Assembly: GCA_019828595.1 (NCBI GenBank)
Contig: JAHQRK010000006.1
Location: 1,054,001-1,118,000 of the forward strand
Direction: 5' to 3'
DNA length: 64,000 bases
Origin: Aphanomyces cochlioides
Taxonomy: Eukaryota; Oomycota; Saprolegniomycetes; Saprolegniales; Verrucalvaceae
Both the position numbers and the translations under genes were made by a program. How positions within the stretch are numbered: position 1 is the stretch's first letter; each line of letters begins with the position of its first letter. This document shows, piece by piece, positions 1 to 9,668 of the stretch. The notes beneath the pieces are model-generated. The model did no database searches and was not told the DNA's origin. It saw only the letters and a list, made by a program, of their open reading frames with translations.

Positions 1-87
1 ACAATAAACGACTTCAAAGTTTTCGCACTCTGAAATCTTATTTTTGAGATGACAGAAAAAACACTTTTCGTGTGGTCAGTTGTATTA

Positions 88-1458
88 ACAGTGGTCGAAA
101 GCATCCACGACCCAAATCAGAAATTGATGGGTGCCGCATTAATTTTCAAAAACGAAGCCAACTCCTTGGAAAAACAGAAACCTTTAAAATTGGATACAAA
201 ATGCATTATATTATGCAGTTACACAGATCGAGTGTAAAATCGAATTATTTTTACTGTGAATCGATGTCGGAGATATCCGACAAATCGCTTGAACTACTTG
301 CCACTTCAAAATCATCGTCTCCACCGCTAGGTTGGGCATCGTCAGTAGCATCTTGCTTGAATATAAAATCGTGCAGCTTGATTAATTCTCTATTTGCCTT
401 GGAAATACAACCAAATATTTGATCCGCCGTCAATGATTTAAAAGCATTTTGCAAACGTGCAAGTACTTCTTTTAAAAGTCGTCTCACCCTTTACATAGGA
501 ACGACCTACTGAACCTTTAACTATAGCCCATACTGTTTCAATAGGTTGCAAATTTGAGTGATGAGGGGGGGGTAAATAAAACAATATGCCCCTCACATTC
601 AGCCATAGATTTAACAACAAGAACAATATTGTTTTCAATAAATTTGCCAAGTTTTTCCCAAAGAATAGTTTTCCAATCTGTAATTATAAAATCAATTCCA
701 TAACGTTCGCATGCCTCCATCAAAATAATTTTCTTGTTTCCTTTACGTGGTGTATCCCCAGGAAGCACTTTATGATAACTTGCATTATCCATAACAATGC
801 AAGCATTTTTGATATTGTTATTTTTCAATTCTTGGAGTAATATTTTGAACCATTGAATAAAGTAATTGTTATCAAACATTGCATGATAATCTTTGAGCAA
901 TTTTTTAATTCTCTCCACAATATCCAAGCCCAAAATAAGAGATTATAATTGTTTTTTTACCACCTTCAAAAATATCAGGAGTTCCAATTGACCTAAAATA
1001 TGCCTGTAGCATCAGAATATCTAGACGTTCCCCCTTAGTGAGGGCTGCGTCGCGCTGTTTTTTAACATAGTTAACAATTTCATTTTTCAAGTCTTCGTTG
1101 ATGGTTCGGCGTCCACTCATTGCACCTACAATTGAGAAATAGCAAAATTTATAAAGGAAAATTATTTATCAATTGTTATAGGTATTTATTGTAAGAGTAA
1201 TTTCTCTGACATTTTATCTCCCTCCAGTTTAGTACTAATTTATAAAGGTTATTAGATGGAAAGGGAAAATGAATGCTGGTTTGATATGTATTCCCAAGTT
1301 TGAATCAACATAAGTTGCAAGTTATTGCGTTTCACAGTTTCTGGTTTTGCACAAAGACTCGTGCAACTTTGCACTCGCATTGTGTAAAATTTCGAAAAAA
1401 ATTAGTAAAAAATTGCGACAATAATTGATTTTGGGTCGTGGATGCTTTCGACCACTGT
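88..1458 (-). mobile_element. mariner-type element, internally deleted
   Basis: The two ends are inverted copies of each other. ACAGTGGTCGAAAGCATCCA starts at 88 and its reverse complement ends at 1458, with about 27 bp matching exactly and a few more beyond. The flanks are TA on the left (86-87) and AA on the right, so the target duplication carries one mismatch. The 1.37-kb element holds only a broken minus-strand transposase, so it would depend on a transposase made elsewhere. It sits immediately upstream of an acidic reading frame at 1468. Confidence 0.8.
251..1120 (-). pseudogene. mariner-family DDE transposase, deleted and frameshifted
   Basis: Reading the minus strand from the ATG at 1120, the N-terminal DNA-binding part (to about 950) runs into the catalytic part (about 930-540) with the region around the first catalytic Asp missing. 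The second-Asp block CIVMDNASYHK is clear. The third-acid block (PPPHHSNLQPIETVW) lies in another frame at about 560-510. An acidic C-terminal tail follows in a third frame to 251. The order of blocks matches mariner-like transposases of the oomycete/hydra type as I recall them. At least two frame breaks and the internal loss make it non-functional. Confidence 0.75.
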
Positions 1459-1467
1459 AAACATCAC

Positions 1468-1617
1468 ATGAGTGGAAGCGAGAGCGATGAAGACTACGTC
1501 GCCGACGAGGTCGATGAATCCCTCTATTCGAGCGATGACGACCAATACAACCCTCTCGAGTTTGTGTTGAGTGAGTCTAGCCAGCAGGCTTCGGTTGAAG
1601 AGGCTACAAGAATTTGA
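1468..1617 (+). pseudogene. acidic N-terminal fragment of an unidentified transposon protein
   Basis: An ATG at 1468 opens a 49-codon frame rich in Asp, Glu and Ser (begins MSGSESDEDYVADEVDE), ending in TGA at 1615. An acidic start of this kind is typical of piggyBac-like transposases, but nothing decisive follows. In the next frame 1612-1735 reads like protein (LKWHVLQERLPCW), then stops. The mariner element inserted 9 bp upstream of the ATG. From 1740 to 2400 there are only short frames that I cannot assign. I treat this as a decayed element. Confidence 0.35.
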
Positions 1618-3725
1618 AGTGGCATGTGCTGCAAGAACGCTTGCCTTGCTGGCAAAACATTGTGTGTTATTTGGGCGTTTACGAAATAAACCCCGAAACC
1701 CTCCGAAACACTATACCTCTAATTTTGAATTAAGCTGTGTTGTGTGTGGTTGTTCATGTGGATGGCAATCAAGATATGGCGTTGCCAGAGGACTCAAGTA
1801 CAAGCAAGCACAAGAAAGCTCTATGATTTTCCCTGACTTCCTGAAGTAAGATGTGTTCCTGTGGTGAGTTGCTTGCAAATACAACGAATCTCATTGACGA
1901 ACTAGAAATCAATGGAACTAGTGGCAAGATGCGAGTAGCTCGTTGTTTGTTCAACGCTCAACGAAGTGTCAGGTCCAATTCACAATGCGGCCAACAAGAA
2001 CAAGCACATAGACGATGGATATACAGTGCAGCTCCAATGGCTCATGCTGAAGAACTCGGTCAACATGCGTCGTCGGAGCTGCTATGTGTATCTGTCGTCC
2101 AAAATCTCAATGGCTCTATCCGACTTGCAACTTCACAACCCTGGGTCAACACACAATGATTTGCCCCTGTGGAATTCGAAAAGGAAAAAGATTGTGTGGT
2201 GTAGCCAACGAGACGGTGGAATATGTTTGGCCCAGGTATGAAAATAACTCTTAATGCACATCATAAACATAAATTTGCCGCCATAGGCAAGCCAAATCAT
2301 TCAGTATTGCAGATGGCACACAGGCTTTGATGACGATACAATCCATTGTGCATTTTTACTGCGATTTGCTTGTCTGTAAGAATTAAGTTTGACGACAATC
2401 TAACATGAAATTATTTACTTTTAGGATGCCATTCATATAAAGTCAAATAGCTTTTCTCGGGTGCCTTCTGCAATTGGTACTCGTCGGTGATGTCAAGGGA
2501 ATGACAGAGAGAAGTCAGGCAATGACGGAACAAATCGTCGCGAATGGTTAGAGACATGGCTTGAATGGTTTTGACATTATTTTCTGTGTAGCAACACATT
2601 GAATGGATTACTTTCTTCAATTTCGAGAAGTTGGCTCGATCTTTGCGCTCAGAAAAATCTCTTGTGCGGGCATTGCATAGTGGTGGAAGCTGCTGAGCGT
2701 GGCTGCCATCAAATCAAGCATTCCACATGGTATATACTTTTCCTGGACAACACTTATACTTTCCACTAGACGATTTCAACTGCATCAACTGCAAATTAGG
2801 ATTTATTGGGCTTTCAGGCGATGGAGCAATTTCGTTTAATGTTGTTTCAGTAGGTGAGCAATCTGCTTCATTGCTTTGGATTACTTGCACGTCTGTTCGT
2901 GGCGCTAACTTTGATATTTCTGCAACAATGCTTTGGCCAAGTCGAGAAATTGAATCATTTAAACACTCCAATGTAACAAACTCTTGATTTCTTTTTTTCT
3001 TCATCTCACTTTGGACACTGTCGCTCACTTGTTGAGGGATATCGTCCAATTTTTGTTTGACGACACTGCTTAAATTGTCGACGGCTTTTTTCAATTGGTT
3101 TATTTGTTTGAACAATGAGACATGAGGAGGTATTCCGGTTGCGATAAGACCTGATGTCGAGTTGTGAATGACACCAGTGAGGACGTTATTTCCAAGAGAG
3201 TCTAATAGTCCAGATTTCCATACAGCAGACTAATAAATGGGATAGTTATAGCTGAGATTTTCGACGAGCCATTTTCGATGATACGCTAGCGATGCCATAA
3301 AAAAGGGAACAGCACAACGAAATTGGTCAGGATAAGTAGTCGAGTACCCAGGCAAAAGGCAATCCCATTGACTTGGAGACAAAACTATGCCACAAAAATG
3401 CGGTGGCAATGATGCAAACTTTATATCGTGTATATTAAATCCTACGACGTGTGCAGACAAGGATAAAACTTTAAATACCTGCTGCCACACGTCCAATATA
3501 TTGATCACCTCCAGGTTCCTCAAAGATATATCGGCTTTGTACGTTTCCAAGACTCCAGCCAGCACGCAACCATACTGATATTGGAGACGGTCCACCTGGC
3601 GTATTACTCACCGTTGTAACTACTCCTTTACGAAATGAATGTGATCCAATACAGTATCAGTAATTAATAAACCCATCGATAATATTGTGTTTCGAATAAA
3701 AAACTGGAATCGTGCTAAATTAATT

Positions 3726-3759
3726 TTGACGCAAGACGATTGACGCAACAATTGACGCA
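3726..3759 (+). repeat. left subterminal repeats TTGACGCA x3
   Basis: TTGACGCA occurs at 3726-3733, 3740-3747 and 3752-3759, all pointing inward, about 40 bp inside the left element end. The same motif appears inverted near the right end. Such subterminal arrays are usually transposase binding sites. Confidence 0.7.
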
Positions 3760-3874
3760 TACAAATTCCAAGTCAAAATATTTGAAGTGTTTGATTCGTG
3801 TTTTTAAATGTTGCAGACGTTTTAAACGTTTAAAAAAGTTTTGATCAAAGATACCGCGAAACCCGAACGATTAC

Positions 3875-4816
3875 ATGGAAGATCAATCCACCCAACAGCA
3901 TGCAATCTACATTGTGCATCTAGTGCCAAGTCTCCGTAATTTCAAGGGCCAGTCTTCTGGAACGGTATTGCAGCAATTAACTGTCGAAGCCTCTTCTGTC
4001 GATCATTTTAAAGAGCTCGTAACGACTGCGGTGTTGCCGCATCTGAAACGCGAAGTCACAATTTCCGAAGAAATGGAGCCAACTTGGTCGTCCTCAACGA
4101 TTCCTGACCCAGCAGACATCGACAAATTTGTCTTATTCTATCCCCCCTCGAAGAGGACCTTGGGCTTCAATGCGCTGTCATCGACTATCTTGCAAGCTTG
4201 GTTGAACAAATGCGTCAACTTGCATGTCCATCGATATTCGAACTCTGTCTCGTCGAAGCAAGTATGGCTTACGGTTGAGCGTGCCTTGATTTTTCCAGCT
4301 GAAAGGGATCGCGCTGGAGCAGCTACGACAGCAGCGCTTTTGGCATTAAAAACAAAACTCAAGACAACCCACAAGGACACGTACCGATCTCAAGATATTA
4401 ACTGGCACATGTGGGCAGCTCAAATCCAAGCGTCTGAGCCACATCTTCAAGAATCAATGGTCGCACAAGCTCCACCAGCACATCTGATTCATCTTTTTGC
4501 CCATGCCCCTGAGGGCCCCGAGATACAAAATGAAAACGTTCGTCGTGGTCTCGCGATTGCTGTCACCATGAACGAAAGTATTGCAAAAAAACTTGCCGGT
4601 GTTGGAGAAATATTCAACTCGCTCAAGCGAAAGCACGGCGAAATGGAGCGCCTATTGCAAGCTGTCGAGTCACAGATAAACTCATTGCATGACACAACCC
4701 AGAGTAACTCGGCATTATTAGAAGGAGTTGAATCAGCCATTGTTCCAAACGACAATGAGTATGGACAAGCAATTTTGCATCAAATCGAAGATGTTGAAGA
4801 CGTCGATCACATTTGA
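3875..4816 (+). CDS. unknown 313-residue accessory protein of the Tc1-like element
   Basis: An uninterrupted frame from ATG 3875 to TGA 4814-4816. I recognise no family. No signal peptide or membrane segment is visible. Residues 1-200 look globular; the last third (about 225-285) is helical with a heptad-like pattern (KLAGVGEIFNSLKRKHGEME), suggesting a coiled coil, and the C-terminus is acidic. It lies inside the terminal repeats with the transposase, convergent to it with 176 bp between stops. It could be a second transposition protein (DNA binding or target choice) or a captured passenger. That no stop has accumulated in 313 codons suggests recent function. Confidence 0.6.
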   Translation: MEDQSTQQHAIYIVHLVPSLRNFKGQSSGTVLQQLTVEASSVDHFKELVTTAVLPHLKREVTISEEMEPTWSSSTIPDPADIDKFVLFYPPSKRTLGFNALSSTILQAWLNKCVNLHVHRYSNSVSSKQVWLTVERALIFPAERDRAGAATTAALLALKTKLKTTHKDTYRSQDINWHMWAAQIQASEPHLQESMVAQAPPAHLIHLFAHAPEGPEIQNENVRRGLAIAVTMNESIAKKLAGVGEIFNSLKRKHGEMERLLQAVESQINSLHDTTQSNSALLEGVESAIVPNDNEYGQAILHQIEDVEDVDHI

Positions 4817-4992
4817 CACGCACCGTTCTGTCAAAGCAAGTCGTTCGTTTTCTTATTGAATGATTGAGCGATCAAAATGCATGCTTCATGAGAGAAAAGG
4901 GGCATTAATCATTTACATTCCAGCATGCATAAACCAACTTAAGCATCGATTGAAATCCGTCCAGACAAGAATTGAATGAATGGATTTCACGT

Positions 4993-6042
4993 TCACGCAT
5001 TAAATCCTATCTCAGCTACATCTTGATTAAAGCCCACCCCTGGGTTGAATTCACCATTTGAAACATAGCCACAATTTCTGAAGATCTTCTTGAAGCTGTA
5101 ATAGGTAAAATCGGTGAGAGCAGTGGCTACAAGCATTTGAGTGTTGTCATGTTTGGCCCTATATGATAAATTCTTGAATTTCCGCTTGACCAGGCCAAAC
5201 AGGAATTCAATGGGATTGAAAAATGGACAATACGCAGGCAAGAATATCGGCAAAATGCCTAGGGATCGAAGATAATACACAATGCTTGGGTGACAGTGGA
5301 TTTTGGCTCCGTCCAGAATCCAGACAGAATATTCCCCGGGGTATTGCTTGACTGTGTCAGAGCAGGCAAATTGTTGTAAGCAATTGACGAATTTGAGTCT
5401 CGTAAATGTGCCTTCTGTGATGAACGAATCCAAAAGACCATGCAAGCCAAGAAAGCAAAGCAGAGACACTCGGGGCTTTCTTGAAAAGTCACCTCGGTAC
5501 AGGAGTTTTGCACCTCGCTTGCAATAGCCGTGAGATCGAATCATCTCGCGATTGTCACAACTGACTTCATCCAAAAATACAAGGTTGAAGAGGAGCCAAG
5601 GAAATGATTGCAGTTCGTTTGCAAAGCGCATAATGTCTTGGTAACTGATTTGGATCGCACGTTGTTCAAGAACTTTCCATGTTAAGCCCGCCTCTCGTAA
5701 AATGGTCCAAACCGTCGATACATGTATGGATATGGAAAATCGATGGACAAATTTTGCTTTCGCTTCGTCCAAGCACAGCAATGGCTCGTCTTCATATAGC
5801 TTCAATAGCCAGTTCTTCATAAAAGTCGTGAACTTCTGTCCATTCCGAGGCCTCTCAGATGCTCGAGAAACGCTGCCGTCCTTTTCGTACTTTTGAATCC
5901 ACGCTGTAATCGTTGATGGACTTTTGGCGTACAGTTCTGAAAGCTTCGTCTTCGAAGTTCCAAGAAGAAAATATCCATAGAGGCAGTGATACTTCGTGTT
6001 ATCTGAAGCATGATCCTTGGAGACAGCATGGTGGATCATCAT
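4993..6042 (-). CDS. Tc1/mariner-type DD34E transposase
   Basis: About 350 residues from ATG 6042 (or 6039) to a stop at 4993; the open frame reaches 6105 but without another ATG. The N-terminus has a helix-turn-helix (residues ~40-75, SKTKLSELYAKSPSTITAWI) and a second DNA-binding part. The catalytic core shows the first Asp in LVFLDEVSCDNR, the second in SVWILDGAKIHCH and the Glu in FFNPIEFLFGLVKRK, with 34 residues between the last two. That spacing fits the Tc1/IS630 group. No stop or frameshift was seen, so the enzyme may be active. It would cut at the element ends 3685 and 6207 and reinsert at TA. Confidence 0.85.
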   Translation of the reverse strand: MMIHHAVSKDHASDNTKYHCLYGYFLLGTSKTKLSELYAKSPSTITAWIQKYEKDGSVSRASERPRNGQKFTTFMKNWLLKLYEDEPLLCLDEAKAKFVHRFSISIHVSTVWTILREAGLTWKVLEQRAIQISYQDIMRFANELQSFPWLLFNLVFLDEVSCDNREMIRSHGYCKRGAKLLYRGDFSRKPRVSLLCFLGLHGLLDSFITEGTFTRLKFVNCLQQFACSDTVKQYPGEYSVWILDGAKIHCHPSIVYYLRSLGILPIFLPAYCPFFNPIEFLFGLVKRKFKNLSYRAKHDNTQMLVATALTDFTYYSFKKIFRNCGYVSNGEFNPGVGFNQDVAEIGFNA

Positions 6043-6122
6043 AGTCTGTTGGAACACTTCGTCAAAATTGAAAATAGTGTGATCAATATTTAGACAGTGT
6101 GCCAAACACGTTAAATAATGTG

Positions 6123-6151
6123 TGCGTCAATCGTAAATAGTGTTACGTCAA
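6123..6151 (-). repeat. right subterminal repeats TTGACGCA/TTGACGTA
   Basis: On the minus strand TTGACGCA lies at 6130-6123 and the variant TTGACGTA at 6151-6144, facing inward. They mirror the three copies at the left end of the same element. They sit just upstream of the transposase ATG (6042), so they could also affect its transcription. Confidence 0.65.
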
Positions 6152-7510
6152 TTGTTTACGACTTGTTTAAAACAGTGCAAAATTCCAGATTTGGACCAAA
6201 ATCACAATATATCAGACTCATTCTTTTTGCATGTTGAAGACAGCCAGTCGGTAAAACGTGTTTGTGCTTTTTCACCAAACAAAAGAGTTGAGCCTACAAG
6301 CTGTGGGGCTCTAGAAAATAGTAGCACAGCCAGACTAATTAAGATCAATTCAATATAGCACATTTCTCACAAACCTCAAAATTGGACAAATCTCAGGACA
6401 CACTGGGTTAGCGTAGACATGGCGAGGATTTTGCATTTCACCCTCTTGATCATTTTTTGACAAACCATACTCTATTACTAACGCGTCTTCTGTTCGAAGG
6501 AGGTGTAGTTACATCAAAATTAGTATCTACCTCTCCACGTCACATGCTGCAACTTTATTGCAGCAACAGAATTGGCTCGTGCCATCAAATTCCAACTGAG
6601 CAAAAGGAAAGCATGTGTTGAAGCGTGCAGATTGAAATCGGTTGAAGCACGTACTGCTTTTCGAGCTAAATATTTGTATCCTAAACTACATTTATCATCA
6701 TTTAAGAAACATTTTGTACCATCAAACGACATGGGTGATTTCCCTTCAACCAGGGACATTGAGCCATTTTGCTTTAAGCTAGCAATGTGGCGTCTGTAGC
6801 CATGTAAGTACTCTACAAAATTGATAATCTGTGCTATATATTCTTACTTACTTGGCATCGTTTGCCTCAATTCAGTGGCTACCTCCTGGCCGCATTCACT
6901 ATAGTAGTACAACAATGCACTTTGGCATCCATTTACAGTTGAGAATGCATTATACTGAATTGGACTCAGTATTTCACCTGTTTTTCAATCACGTTTGATG
7001 GACACAAACGTTTGGATGGCTTTGTATTCAGAAGGACTTAGAGGCAGTTTTATCTTTCCTTTTTCGATGGATTGTGGTCGCTCGCGCTGTAGCCACGTAG
7101 TGATTCGCTGCAGTATACCTGCATACCTAGCTATAGTTCTCTTCACGACGCGTTTCTCGATAATGTCATCGCCTGGTTCAGGAGCGCGCTCGTTCATCCT
7201 CCGACGGTTCAAATATGAGGAAAGAAATCGCTGTATTTCTAATTTTGTATTCATCATTTATCCGGAATTATCCGGTTGCGTAAAATTTCGTAAAACCAAA
7301 ATGACTATGATTATCTCGAATTCAATTCAAGTGATTCGTTTATAGATATTTCGGGACATCGAAACAAAAAGGTTTCGTGATTCCGGTAAATTGGGCTTTA
7401 TCCGTAATTTTGTTTCGATTTTGATTTCGGAAAGCATAGGTACTGTTCAGCACGCGCTAATCAAAATCAGAATTATTGACATTCATTCAAATCAAAATCA
7501 GACATATTGC

Positions 7511-7589
7511 CAATTCATGTAGGAAATGACTATTTCCCCACCTTTTTGGCTATTCCCCCCCCAAATTGTATTTTAAAATACTGTATCAG
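7511..7589 (+). repeat. left terminal inverted repeat of the MULE
   Basis: About 78 bp pairs with 15235-15312 at roughly 90 percent identity by eye. It contains a homopyrimidine C8 tract and ends in TACTGTATCA. It overlaps the beginning of the open frame but not the likely transposase ATG at 7629. Confidence 0.8.
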
Positions 7590-7628
7590 TTTCCGTTAGG
7601 AACATCTGTCGAAGAAACAGTTGGAACC

Positions 7629-9575
7629 ATGGATGCACCCTTACTTGGCTCCTGCTACACGACAAAAGAAGACTTGATCTCTACTGTGAAGGCGCACTTC
7701 CAAGCTGAAAACGTTATGTTGACTTTAGACAAGCACAGCGACAAAAGACGAGTCATCTTCAAGTGTTATTACGGTGGTGAATATCGAAACAGACTAGGAT
7801 TGAATGATGAGACTTGCGTGAGACAAACAGGGAGTAGATTAATGGGCTGTCCCTTCCAGATCAGAGCCAACTACTCCTCCAAAATAGCACGCATGGACAC
7901 GACACACAGCCACACCATCTCCATGAACTTGGCAGGCATGTCATCAGCGCGTAGACTAACAACTGAAGAGTCAACTATTGTACGAGAAATGTCCCAGGCA
8001 GGCACTCGAGCTGCATCAACACTTGCATATCTTAAAGAAAAGACAGGAAACAGGTGGTCTACTCGAAAAGAGATATACAACGAAAATATCAAAGCACGAA
8101 AGGAATTTCTCAATGGACGATCACCAATCCAGGCTCTGTACGATGAAATCCTGTCTGGTGGCTTTGTGTACGACTCATTGGTGGGCCCTTTGGGCGAAAT
8201 TAAAGGATTGTTTTTTTGTCATGAAGCATCAGCTACCTTGGCTCGTAAATACAACAATTTTGTGATGGATTGCACCTACAAGACAAATCGTTTCAATATG
8301 CCCTTGTTGAATGTTGTTGGTATTACAGCGACAGGCAATACGTTCAATTGTGGATTTTCTTTCTTGTGTAGTGAAACAGAAGAAATGTACAATTGGGTTC
8401 TACGATCTTTTGAGCTTGTTGCCAAACCTACAATTATTATTACTGACAGAGAATTAGCACTGATGTCTGCCATAGCAAATGTATTTCCGGAAGCCAAAAA
8501 TCTACTGTGCTTGTGGCATGTAAACAAAAATATTTTAGCCCATGCCACCAAGGCCTTGTCATCTTTAGCAGATACTGATGAACATTTGGAAACTTGGAAT
8601 CAGCTTGTGCGAAGCCACACTGAATTGGACTTTGAAAATAATTGGTCGGCATTTCAGGCACGATGGTCACCTGCAAATGTAGCGCTTGTTCGATATGAAT
8701 ACGATACGTGGATCATTCACAAAACAAAAATCATTTGCTGCTGGACAGGACAGTTTACACATTTTGGTACGACCAGCACATCAAGAGGAGAGGGTAACCA
8801 TTACGTTGTCAAAAAGTTTCTTGGCGCTGCTAACAACGATTTACTCTCTGTATTTATTAACATGCACCGTTTACTGGAAACTCAGTTCAGAGATCTCAAT
8901 ACCAAAATGGAAATTGAAAAGACAACTGTAGCACATCGTCATACTCATGACTTTATGTTTAGAGTTATCAAGCGGGTATCTAAACATGCATTGGATTTGC
9001 TGCTTGAATCTTACAAAAAATACACTAACAATACCAATTTGCGAGAAGAATGCACAGGGCTTTTTCGAATGAGTTATGGAGTTCCTTGTGCTCATGAAGT
9101 CAAGTTGAAAATTGAACAAAATGGTAGATTTGATGTCAGCAATTTTCATGAACAATGGCATCTATTTGAAGTTCCTCCTACAAATGTATTGCGTGGCTCG
9201 TCCCCTGCACAGCTATCACCACGGAAAAAAATATTGAAGGACATAGAGGAGAGACTGTACAATACCGACAGTGACCATTTACCTGTCGCTTTATCTCGCT
9301 TGAATACAGCCAGCAGGACCCCATCACAAAAAATGTCTAATCCGCATGTGGTGATCAAAAAGAGAGGCCGTCCGGCTGGCGCAAAAATAAGTCGAGCAAG
9401 CGGGATAAATCCTTGTTTGAATACTCTACAGGAAAAAAATGCTCAAAGTGCAATCAGCCTGGCCATAATTCTCGTACATGTGGTATTGCTCATGAGACTT
9501 GATACAAGTCAGAACTTCCCCTTAGTATTCATGTGTAAGATTTCAATATTGTCTGTAATACACCTACTTCATTGA
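7629..9575 (+). CDS. MULE transposase with C-terminal frameshift
   Basis: ATG at 7629 has a good context (ACCATGG) and lies inside the element; an upstream ATG at 7566 falls in the terminal repeat. The N-terminus has a FAR1/FLYWCH-like zinc region (KCYYGGEYR...GCPFQIRA). The MULE core has first Asp in FVMDCTYKTN, second in IIITDRELALM followed by CLWHVNKN, and Glu in TSRGEGNHYV. A SWIM-like finger CTGLFRMSYGVPCAH follows at about residue 490. A one-base loss in an A run near 9385 diverts the frame. In the +1 frame a CCHC knuckle (CSKCNQPGHNSRTC) continues to a TGA at 9500-9502. As it stands the protein loses the knuckle and gains a hydrophobic tail to 9575. The catalytic part is unbroken. Confidence 0.85.
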   Translation: MDAPLLGSCYTTKEDLISTVKAHFQAENVMLTLDKHSDKRRVIFKCYYGGEYRNRLGLNDETCVRQTGSRLMGCPFQIRANYSSKIARMDTTHSHTISMNLAGMSSARRLTTEESTIVREMSQAGTRAASTLAYLKEKTGNRWSTRKEIYNENIKARKEFLNGRSPIQALYDEILSGGFVYDSLVGPLGEIKGLFFCHEASATLARKYNNFVMDCTYKTNRFNMPLLNVVGITATGNTFNCGFSFLCSETEEMYNWVLRSFELVAKPTIIITDRELALMSAIANVFPEAKNLLCLWHVNKNILAHATKALSSLADTDEHLETWNQLVRSHTELDFENNWSAFQARWSPANVALVRYEYDTWIIHKTKIICCWTGQFTHFGTTSTSRGEGNHYVVKKFLGAANNDLLSVFINMHRLLETQFRDLNTKMEIEKTTVAHRHTHDFMFRVIKRVSKHALDLLLESYKKYTNNTNLREECTGLFRMSYGVPCAHEVKLKIEQNGRFDVSNFHEQWHLFEVPPTNVLRGSSPAQLSPRKKILKDIEERLYNTDSDHLPVALSRLNTASRTPSQKMSNPHVVIKKRGRPAGAKISRASGINPCLNTLQEKNAQSAISLAIILVHVVLLMRLDTSQNFPLVFMCKISILSVIHLLH

Positions 9576-9668
9576 ACGACCAAGGGAAACGTATACCGGG
9601 TGTGGGTTTCTATCTTGAAAGCTAACCTGGTTTATCGAAAGCACCATGACACCATCTCTACCAGAGTA

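Larger units (their letters stand above)
3685..6207. mobile_element. Tc1-like two-gene element inserted in the recombinase gene
   Basis: The ends are imperfect inverted repeats starting TTGTG, with CTGGAAT 19-20 bp inside on both sides. They are flanked by TA on both sides (3683-3684 and 6208-6209), the target duplication expected of Tc1/mariner. Excising the element plus one TA rejoins the host recombinase reading frame, which fixes the borders independently. The 2.5-kb element carries two convergent genes: an unknown 313-residue protein (+) and a DD34E transposase (-). Both are open, so this may be the youngest insertion of the region. Confidence 0.8.
2411..7257 (-). pseudogene. Crypton-like tyrosine recombinase gene, split by a Tc1-like element
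   Basis: Starts at the ATG at 7257. Frame blocks in order: N-terminal part to 6985; one in-frame TGA (6982-6984); continuation to a 39-bp intron (6813-6851, GTAAGT...TAG); then the recombinase core with the first catalytic Arg region (SWNLMARANSV, about 6590) and NPRHVYANPVCPEICP (about 6400). At 6209 the frame runs into the inserted element 3685-6207. It resumes at about 3683 with the H-x-x-R box HSFRKG (3630-3641) and the putative nucleophile Tyr in SRYIF (about 3530). A C-terminal part follows in other frames (3595-3230, 3115-2714, 2620-2411). Removing the insertion and one TA restores the frame across the junction. The domain order matches the large Crypton-like family I recall from Phytophthora and relatives. 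One stop and several frameshifts make it dead. Confidence 0.75.
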
